DNA from: an uncultured Blautia sp.
GTDB lineage: Bacteria > Bacillota > Clostridia > Lachnospirales > Lachnospiraceae
Assembly: GCA_934424575.1 (NCBI GenBank)
Contig: CAKRXU010000046.1
Location: forward strand, 1-19,039
DNA length: 19,039 nucleotides
Reading direction: 5' to 3'
The translations under genes and the position numbers were made by a program. Positions 13,843 through 19,039 of this stretch are shown in pieces (position 1 is the first letter of the stretch; every line of letters starts with the position of its first letter). A model generated the notes under the pieces. It was not told where the DNA came from and ran no database searches. It saw nothing but the letters and a program-made list of their open reading frames with translations.

Positions 13843-14529
13843 TTATGGTACGAAGCGATATCCAAGACCGCGCACAGTCACAATATGCGTTGGCTTCTGG
13901 CGGTTATCTTCGATCTTTCCACGAAGGCGGTTGATATAGACCATGATTGCATTGTCATCGACAGCGACAGTATTTCCCCAGACATGCTCATAGATCATAT
14001 CTTTGGTAAAAACCTGCTGTGGATGCTTCATAAACATGAGAAGAAGTGCTCCCTCCTTGGAAGACAGAATCAGTTCTTCGCCGTTTTTGTAAAAGCGCAT
14101 CGTGGATGTTTCGTAGCTGAAAGGACCACATTCCAGCGTATCGTGGCTGTCCAGAACCATGTTTTTATTGCGTCGGATCATTGCCTTGACTTTGGCTCCG
14201 AGGACGAGTGGACGGAATGGTTTGGTGATATAATCATCGGCACCAAGAGACAGCCCATACAGGGAATCGTAGTCCTCACTTCTTCCGCTGATAATGATGA
14301 CAGGAGTGCTGATGCCCTGATTACGGAGACGTTTGATGACTTCAAATCCCTCCATATCACCGAGCATGATATCCATAAGTATAAGATCAAAGGTATGATT
14401 TTTGAGCACAGATAAGGCGTCCATACCGCAGTTTACTGTTGTGGTTTCCATTTCATTGCTGTGCATGACTTTTTCCAGAAGTTTGCAGATCGCAGGATCA
14501 TCATCTACGATCAGTATTTTGTCAGCCAT
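13843..14529 (-). CDS. OmpR/PhoB-family response regulator
   Basis: A 228-residue two-domain regulator. The receiver (about 1-120) has the acidic pair in VDDDP (8-12), phosphoacceptor D53 in LILMDIML, the switch serine in IIISGRS and the conserved lysine in ITKPF. The C-terminal winged helix (about 135-228) ends with the typical RGKIED...TVRGLGYRFVP. The start is the ATG at 14529, with GGGGAGG upstream on the minus strand; a longer reading with 13 more residues (MYLFYH...) lacks a ribosome site. It lies divergent to a histidine kinase and between citDEFG and citM, whose promoters share a TTAA direct-repeat box of the sort this family binds. Control of citrate genes is inferred. This differs from the usual CitA/CitB pair. 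Confidence 0.95.
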   Translation of the reverse strand: MADKILIVDDDPAICKLLEKVMHSNEMETTTVNCGMDALSVLKNHTFDLILMDIMLGDMEGFEVIKRLRNQGISTPVIIISGRSEDYDSLYGLSLGADDYITKPFRPLVLGAKVKAMIRRNKNMVLDSHDTLECGPFSYETSTMRFYKNGEELILSSKEGALLLMFMKHPQQVFTKDMIYEHVWGNTVAVDDNAIMVYINRLRGKIEDNRQKPTHIVTVRGLGYRFVP

Positions 14530-14582
14530 TAAGGTTTCCTCCCCAAAAACGTGATAAAAAAGGTACACATCATATAAAAAAT

Positions 14583-14611
14583 ATTATAATATTATAGTGA
14601 AATCAAGTCAA
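14583..14611 (-). promoter_or_regulatory. Promoter of the response-regulator gene
   Basis: On the minus strand TTGACT (14611-14606) and TATAAT (14588-14583) are separated by exactly 17 nt. On the plus strand the same AT-rich palindrome offers TATAAT (14585-14590) and TATAGT (14593-14598) for the kinase gene, without a clear -35. The two divergent promoters therefore probably overlap. The citrate-type CTTAAC box is not present here. Confidence 0.6.
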
Positions 14612-14639
14612 TCAGCAAGTTACTTTGAGGTTAATTCGT

Positions 14640-16766
14640 ATGAAGAAAATGAAAAAATTTCTGCCGGTGATACCAGTGATCCTGATCCTGGTGCTGGCAC
14701 TGAGCGGAGTAAAGGTATGGAAAGAATACAGAGATACATTGATGAAAAATCAGGAGGATCAGCTGCTGATCCTGACCAGGATCCTTCGCGACAATATGGC
14801 AGTGGCGATGGAAGAATATCAGGATGATCTGGATTTTCTCTGCAATGTTGAGAACACAGATCAGGATACAATCTATGAAGAATATCTCAAAAAACAGAAG
14901 AATTTTATCTGCAATCTGTACAGGGAGACCCCGTATGGAAAGAGAAGTTATGTTGCGGAAAACATTAACTTTCAGGATCTTTCCCTACTTGCATCGTATG
15001 AAGATGGACGAAGTATCTGGCTCATGTCCAATGCGGAAAATAAATATTTTGTTTTAAAAGAAAAAATAGATTCCGGCGACTGGCTGTGTCTGGTCGTGAA
15101 TGCAGGAGAGTACTATCAGCGGCTCATTTCAGACATTCATGTCGGAACAAATGGCTATATCATTGTAAAAAATAAAGAAGGCACAATCATCATGCATCCT
15201 GACAAGACGCAGTGGGGGCTGAATATCATCGCAGGCAGAAAAGAGCGTTTTCCGGATCTCGATTACTCCAGTCTGGAAAATATGCTGGAAGAACAGAGGG
15301 AAGGAAAAGAGGGGATTTCCCGTTATTACTCTTACTGGTGGACGAATCCTAAGGTCCAAAAGGTAGAAAAGATCAGCGCATATTGTTCCTCAGAGATGGG
15401 TGACGATGCCTGGATCATCAGTGCTGTGATTGACTATGACGATTTTTACCGCCCGATCGTAGAGGGATTTCTGAAGCTTACGATGGTGTTTGTCGGAGCC
15501 CTGCTTCTGGCTGGAATCCTTGTTTTTATCTATGGCCGCTTGATGATCAGAGTCAGAAAATCTGCAAGAGAGATCGAAGATCTGAAGGAGTTGAACTCCC
15601 TTCTGGAAAGTGTGCAGAAGAGTGAAAATACGATCGCGCATCAGGAAAGACTGCAGATCATGGGGACGATGACAGGTGGGATCGCGCATGAATTTAACAA
15701 CTTCCTGACACCGATCATGGGACATGCAGAGCTTCTGATGATGGAACTTCCGGAGGGTTCCGATGAGCAGGACAGTGCAAAAGAAATCCTGGAAGCGTCC
15801 GAAAAAGCAATGGATGTGGTCAAGCAGATTTCTTCCCTGAGCCGCAAAAATGTAGAGACCGTCTACAAATGCGTGCCGGTCAGAAAGATGATGCAGCGTG
15901 TGGTAAAAATGATCTCTTCCGTATGCCCGCCGCAGGTTACACTGGAAAGTGATATCCAGATCCAGGACGAATGCATTCTTGGAAATACAACACAGCTGAA
16001 CCAGGTGATCCTGAATATCTGTGTCAATGCAGTGCATGCGATAGATAAAAAAGAAGGAAATATTTTTATCAAATGCGAGTCTGTAACGACAGGGCAGATG
16101 GAAGCAATTCTGGAAAAAGACCTCTCGGATACCTGGAAAAATTATATTTTTGTCAGTATCAGAGATGATGGATGTGGCATGGATAAAGATACGCTGCGGC
16201 AGATCTTTGATCCGTTTTTTACAACAAAAAAAGGCGGCGAAGGAACAGGCCTGGGACTTGCCCTGGCAGAGCAGATCGTCACTTCACACAAAGGATATAT
16301 CTTTGCAGAGAGCCAGCCTGGAAAGGGCAGTACTTTCTATATTGGAATTCCTGTGATCGATGCAGAACAGGCAGAGGCAGCAGTCACAGTGTCTGCGAAA
16401 CGAGAAACGCGGATGATCTTTGCAGATGATAACGCTAAGGTTCTGGAACTTCTGAGAAGCAGTTTTGAGAAGCTTGGAATAAACGTTACCACCTGTATCA
16501 CGATGGAGGAAGTTTCTGAGAGTCTTAAGGCTCAGGAGGCAGATGTGCTTGTTGTGGAAGAAAATATAGAAGGAAAAAGCGGCGTGGATTTCTGCATGTC
16601 GATCGCGGGAAAATCTCCGGATATGATTCGGCTTGTCAGCATTGACAGCATCAGCAAGGAGATCGTAGAAGCCAAAAGAAAAGGGATCATTCACGGATAT
16701 GTGGAGAAGCCGATCTCGGATCGAAGTGTGCTGGAAGCTGTGAGAGAATGCAGAAAACAATTGTAG
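14640..16766 (+). CDS. Hybrid sensor histidine kinase with Cache sensor and degenerate receiver
   Basis: A 708-residue membrane kinase. TM1 is at about 8-25; an extracellular Cache-like sensor spans about 28-275, with GTNGYIIVKNKEGTIIMHP at 169-187; TM2 is at about 279-300. The phosphoacceptor histidine is H350 in GGIAHEFNN. The ATPase domain has an N-box with N463, G1 DDGCGM (509-514), FDPFFTTK and G2 GEGTGLGL (533-540). The C-terminal receiver (591-708) keeps the acidic pair D596-D597, switch S667 and K690, but has glutamate E640 in VLVVEEN where the phosphoacceptor aspartate should be. ATG 14640 (GAGG at 14627-14630) is preferred to TTG 14625. It is divergent to an OmpR-type regulator and presumably senses external citrate or another organic acid. 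Confidence 0.92.
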   Translation: MKKMKKFLPVIPVILILVLALSGVKVWKEYRDTLMKNQEDQLLILTRILRDNMAVAMEEYQDDLDFLCNVENTDQDTIYEEYLKKQKNFICNLYRETPYGKRSYVAENINFQDLSLLASYEDGRSIWLMSNAENKYFVLKEKIDSGDWLCLVVNAGEYYQRLISDIHVGTNGYIIVKNKEGTIIMHPDKTQWGLNIIAGRKERFPDLDYSSLENMLEEQREGKEGISRYYSYWWTNPKVQKVEKISAYCSSEMGDDAWIISAVIDYDDFYRPIVEGFLKLTMVFVGALLLAGILVFIYGRLMIRVRKSAREIEDLKELNSLLESVQKSENTIAHQERLQIMGTMTGGIAHEFNNFLTPIMGHAELLMMELPEGSDEQDSAKEILEASEKAMDVVKQISSLSRKNVETVYKCVPVRKMMQRVVKMISSVCPPQVTLESDIQIQDECILGNTTQLNQVILNICVNAVHAIDKKEGNIFIKCESVTTGQMEAILEKDLSDTWKNYIFVSIRDDGCGMDKDTLRQIFDPFFTTKKGGEGTGLGLALAEQIVTSHKGYIFAESQPGKGSTFYIGIPVIDAEQAEAAVTVSAKRETRMIFADDNAKVLELLRSSFEKLGINVTTCITMEEVSESLKAQEADVLVVEENIEGKSGVDFCMSIAGKSPDMIRLVSIDSISKEIVEAKRKGIIHGYVEKPISDRSVLEAVRECRKQL

Positions 16767-16780
16767 ATCAGCGAAAATGT

Positions 16781-16824
16781 GGGCTCTCTTTTTATCGAAG
16801 AAATTCGGTAAGAAGGGGGCTTTT
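16781..16824 (+). terminator. Intrinsic terminator of the kinase gene
   Basis: A 16-bp stem with four G-U pairs, CTCTCTTTTTATCGAA (16784-16799) with TTCGGTAAGAAGGGGG (16804-16819), closed by a GAAA tetraloop and extended by a G-C pair, then TTTT. It separates the kinase transcript from the citM promoter. Confidence 0.75.
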
Positions 16825-16845
16825 GCTTTAAAGAAATTCGCATAT

Positions 16846-16899
16846 CTTAACAAACATTAAGGCGAATAACTTCGCGGTGTAAGGTTGGTTCGTTATACT
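16846..16899 (+). promoter_or_regulatory. Citrate regulatory box and promoter of the CitMHS gene
   Basis: CTTAACAAACATTAAG (16846-16861), TGTAAGGTT (16878-16886) and a good -10 TATACT (16894-16899). The only -35 candidate is TTCGCG (16871-16876, 17-nt spacer), which is poor and implies activation. The first two blocks match those before citD except for one base. Box to -10 is 32 bp here and 33 bp at citD. Confidence 0.7.
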
Positions 16900-16930
16900 G
16901 AATCCATCAAAGGGATAAAGGAGAAATAAA

Positions 16931-18253
16931 ATGAACGAAACAATGCTTGCACTGCTGGGATTTGTAACGATTATTGCAGTTATCACGTTATTGCTCAAAA
17001 ACGTAACTGTACCGTCACTTGCATTTGTCAGCGTGGCGACGATCACATCAGCGATCCTCGTTGCCACAGGAACCTTTTCTGTATCAGAAATGGGGGATTT
17101 TATTGCAGAAGGTGTAAAGGGTGTACACGCGACTGCAGCGCTGTTTATTTTTTCCGTACTGTTTTTCGGAATTATGACAGACGTAGGAATGTTCGATAAG
17201 ATTATCGGCGCGTTAATGAAAAAGGTAGGACACAATGTAGTTGGAGTAACTCTGATGACAAGTATCATCGCCATGATCGCACATCTGGACGGAGCAGGAG
17301 CAGCTACCTTCCTGATCACTGTACCGGCGATGCTGCCAATTTACAAGAAACTCAAGATCCGTCCGACCACACTGCTTCTGATCTGTGTTACTTCCATGGG
17401 TGTTATGAACCTTCTGCCATGGGGCGGACCGACCATGCGAGCTGCAACCGTACTTGGAATCGAGCCAAATGAACTGTGGCTCCAGATCCTTCCAATGCAG
17501 ATCGTTGGTATCATCATTGCACTTGCAACAGCTGTTTTCTGGGGATTCGTTGAGAAAAAAAGAGGCGCAGGAGCTGTCGATGGAGCGAGCGTGGCAGCAG
17601 AAGGCGACCTTCAGGAAGAGGTACGTGAATATGCAAGACCAAAACTCTTCTGGTTTAACCTGATCCTGACACTTGTTGTGATCGTATGTCTGATCTTTGT
17701 AAAAGTACCGGCTTATTATGTATTCATGATCGGCTGCGCGATCGCACTCCTCGTGAACTTCCGCGGTGCATCACTGCAGAACAAGATCATCAAATCACAC
17801 GCCGGTCCGGCCATCATGATGTCCTCCACAATCCTCTGTGCAGGTGTATTCCTGGGTGTTATGGAGAATACAGGAATCATGAACAACATGGCAACTGTAC
17901 TGGCAGGATTCGTACCAATGTCCATGGGCAGATTCCTCCCACTCATCATCGGTGTGCTGGCAGTGCCGCTGACACTGATGTTTGATACAGACTCTTTCTT
18001 CTTTGGACTTATGCCTGTTCTGATCGAAATTGCAGGAAACTTCGGAGTACTGCCGGCACATATCGCAATCGTGATGGTTGTCTGCCGTAACTGCGCAACC
18101 TTCATCAGCCCGGTTGTTCCGGCAACGTTCCTTGGAATTGGATTGGCTGATGTGGAGATTAAAGACCACATCAAACGGTGTTTCCCATGGATATGGGGTG
18201 TTAGTATTGTGTGTCTGCTTGCGGGGCTGGTACTTGGAGTTGTGAAACTCTAA
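16931..18253 (+). CDS. CitMHS-family citrate/metal-citrate transporter
   Basis: A 440-residue inner-membrane secondary transporter of the CitMHS family, which moves citrate complexed with a divalent metal together with protons. About twelve hydrophobic segments are visible in two halves separated by a charged cytosolic loop (about 210-240). Conserved stretches include IAHLDGAGAATFLITVPA, NLLPWGGPT and LMFDTDSFFFGLMPV, with another P-rich loop FISPVVPATFLG near the C-terminus. AAGGAG at 16918-16923 precedes ATG 16931. It is transcribed alone from a promoter sharing the cit box, and supplies the substrate for citrate lyase. The last two bases of its TAA stop are also the first two bases of repeat element D. 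Confidence 0.94.
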   Translation: MNETMLALLGFVTIIAVITLLLKNVTVPSLAFVSVATITSAILVATGTFSVSEMGDFIAEGVKGVHATAALFIFSVLFFGIMTDVGMFDKIIGALMKKVGHNVVGVTLMTSIIAMIAHLDGAGAATFLITVPAMLPIYKKLKIRPTTLLLICVTSMGVMNLLPWGGPTMRAATVLGIEPNELWLQILPMQIVGIIIALATAVFWGFVEKKRGAGAVDGASVAAEGDLQEEVREYARPKLFWFNLILTLVVIVCLIFVKVPAYYVFMIGCAIALLVNFRGASLQNKIIKSHAGPAIMMSSTILCAGVFLGVMENTGIMNNMATVLAGFVPMSMGRFLPLIIGVLAVPLTLMFDTDSFFFGLMPVLIEIAGNFGVLPAHIAIVMVVCRNCATFISPVVPATFLGIGLADVEIKDHIKRCFPWIWGVSIVCLLAGLVLGVVKL

Positions 18254-18490
18254 GGGTACTGCCCTTGGAACCCGTCAATGACTTGACAATGCTGGGTACT
18301 GCCCAGCGCCCGTTAAGATTTGGAAATCTGAAAACCTTGAGGGGGGAAGGTATCTCACAGTTGCGAAGGCCGAAGTTCCCCCCTCAAACTCCCCCCTTCT
18401 TGGCCACGCTTGGTGCATCAAGACAGAACAGCGTTGACGCCAACTGTTGAGGCTGTTTCGCTGGCGCGAAAGGCGCGGGGAGTGTTGGGA

Positions 18491-18630
18491 TGACTACGTG
18501 AGGAGTAAGTCGTCTGGAAACCAACGAAGCTTGGGAGTGAGAATGACTACGTGGGAAGTAAGTTGTCTGGAAACCAACGAAAATTGGGTGCTGGAATGAC
18601 TCTGGAAGAAGTAATTTATTTGAAAGACCT
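18491..18630 (+). repeat. 53-bp tandem repeat in the core of element D
   Basis: Units begin with TGACTACGTG at 18491 and TGACTACGTG at 18544, and a degenerate third starts TGACTCTGGA at 18597. The two complete units share GTAAGT[C/T]GTCTGGAAA followed by CCAACGAA. The repeat length is 53 bp in both steps. It is absent from copies A, B and C. Confidence 0.8.
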
Positions 18631-18675
18631 AGCTTAGAGTTATATTAATACAAATCAACTCACCAATAGTATGAT

Positions 18676-18728
18676 AAAATAACAGGATATCTTCTCCATG
18701 CGAAAAGAGAAGAATCCTGTTATTTTTA
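18676..18728 (+). terminator. Strong terminator-like hairpin in the core of element D
   Basis: AAAATAACAGGAT (18676-18688) pairs with ATCCTGTTATTTT (18714-18726), with inner CTTCTC (18691-18696) and GAGAAG (18707-18712), loop CATGCGAAAA. The A/T ends give a T-run on either strand, so it could stop transcription both ways. It occupies the place of the 12-bp hairpin of the B and C cores but has another sequence. Confidence 0.6.
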
Positions 18729-18838
18729 TATATTGCGATATCATTTATACAAAGACCTTCCGACCTGATGCACCAGGAGAGTTTTTCAAAGGGCACCACA
18801 TAAGACAAAATTTCCGTCAAACACCCAGCCCAGGGGTG

Positions 18839-18869
18839 GCGAGGGGACTGGCAAGTCCCTTCGCGGTTT
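18839..18869 (+). terminator. Terminator-like hairpin in right arm of copy D
   Basis: GCGAGGGGACT (18839-18849) pairs with AGTCCCTTCGC (18854-18864), one G-U pair, loop GGCA, followed by GGTTTTC. Same position and design as the hairpins at 2648 and 9709. Confidence 0.4.
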
Positions 18870-18966
18870 TCATATATCCCAATATAAAAAAATCCCCCAG
18901 GGCATCCCGCCCTGACAAGAAAGGTCAATGCAAATTAACGGGTCACAGGGCAGTCCCCTTGCTCTC

Positions 18967-19035
18967 TTGACAAAAGGGTATAACATGTTTAACATAAATT
19001 TATAAAATTTATACCCTATAATCATGCTAGGGAGG
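18967..19035 (+). promoter_or_regulatory. Promoter, palindrome and ribosome site of a gene beyond the window
   Basis: TTGACA (18967-18972) and TAACAT (18990-18995) have a 17-nt spacer. GGGTATAA (18976-18983) and TTATACCC (19009-19016) form an inverted repeat over the -10, a likely operator. Another TATAAT is at 19017-19022. AGGGAGG at 19029-19035 is a ribosome site for a coding start just past the window end. The promoter begins 7 bp after repeat D. Confidence 0.55.
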
Positions 19036-19039
19036 CATA

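Larger units (their letters stand above)
18252..18960 (+). repeat. Modular palindromic repeat element, copy D
   Basis: A 709-bp element and the best for defining the ends. The left terminus AAGGG-TACTG-CCCTT then GGAACCCGTCAAT (18252-18279) is the inverse of the right terminus at 18934-18960. A second end-like motif GCTGGG-TACTG-CCCAGC (18291-18307) matches the left end of copy C. The left-arm stem is TTGAGGGGGGAA (18337-18348) with TTCCCCCCTCAA (18376-18387) and the conserved loop. The core differs wholly from B and C: a 53-bp tandem repeat and a strong hairpin. The right arm has CCTGATGCACCAGG, the hairpin at 18839-18864 and an AGGGC/GCCCT stem near 18898. No ORF looks genuine. Confidence 0.9.

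Noticed and set aside
9224..18960. CRISPR array or group II intron as an explanation of the repeats.
   Set aside because: There are no short evenly spaced direct repeats with unique spacers, no reverse transcriptase and no recognisable intron domain V.

Overview
The window reads like a chromosome segment of a low-to-mid GC Gram-positive anaerobe of the Clostridia, most likely a gut Lachnospiraceae (Blautia/Ruminococcus-like). The reasons are strong AGGAGG ribosome sites, TTGACA/TATAAT promoters, a formate-tetrahydrofolate ligase behind a ZTP-type riboswitch, a clostridial-type lipoprotein signal, and a citrate-fermentation locus. The organism is inferred from gene style only.

Layout: (1) 1-135, the left part of a repeat element (copy A). 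(2) 194-2128, promoter, ZTP riboswitch with intrinsic terminator, a second leader hairpin, and fhs. (3) 2181-2768, repeat element copy B. (4) 2820-9250, a seven-gene locus: IclR regulator, cytosolic BNR/sialidase-fold protein, DapA/NAL-family aldolase, a tripartite tricarboxylate transporter (TctC, TctB, TctA) and a YhcH/YjgK protein. An identical 17-bp palindrome precedes the regulator and the operon. The gene set suggests uptake and breakdown of a carboxylated sugar (sialic acid-like or a 2-keto-3-deoxy sugar acid); the substrate is not known. (5) 9224-9830, repeat copy C, which supplies the last codons of the YhcH gene. (6) 9837-13687, citrate lyase operon citD-citE-citF-citG; citC and citX are absent from the window. 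(7) 13843-16766, divergent two-component genes: an OmpR-type response regulator on the minus strand and a Cache-containing hybrid histidine kinase on the plus strand. (8) 16931-18253, a CitMHS citrate transporter. (9) 18252-18960, repeat copy D, then the promoter and ribosome site of a gene that begins beyond the window.

How they work together: CitMHS brings in citrate, CitDEF splits it to acetate and oxaloacetate, and CitG makes the prosthetic-group precursor. The citD and citM promoters carry the same CTTAACAAAYATTAAG box at nearly the same distance from the -10, so the two-component pair between them is the likely regulator of both.

The most unusual feature is the repeat family (A-D). Each full copy is a 590-710 bp noncoding element with hairpin-forming terminal inverted repeats (best in D). 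Its two arms are diverged inverted copies of one layout, and the hairpin stems change sequence between copies while keeping perfect pairing. The cores are exchangeable: B and C share a 191-bp core with only two differences, while D carries an unrelated core with 53-bp tandem repeats. All copies in this window have the same orientation, and the three whole ones lie directly downstream of plus-strand genes. I do not recognise this family.
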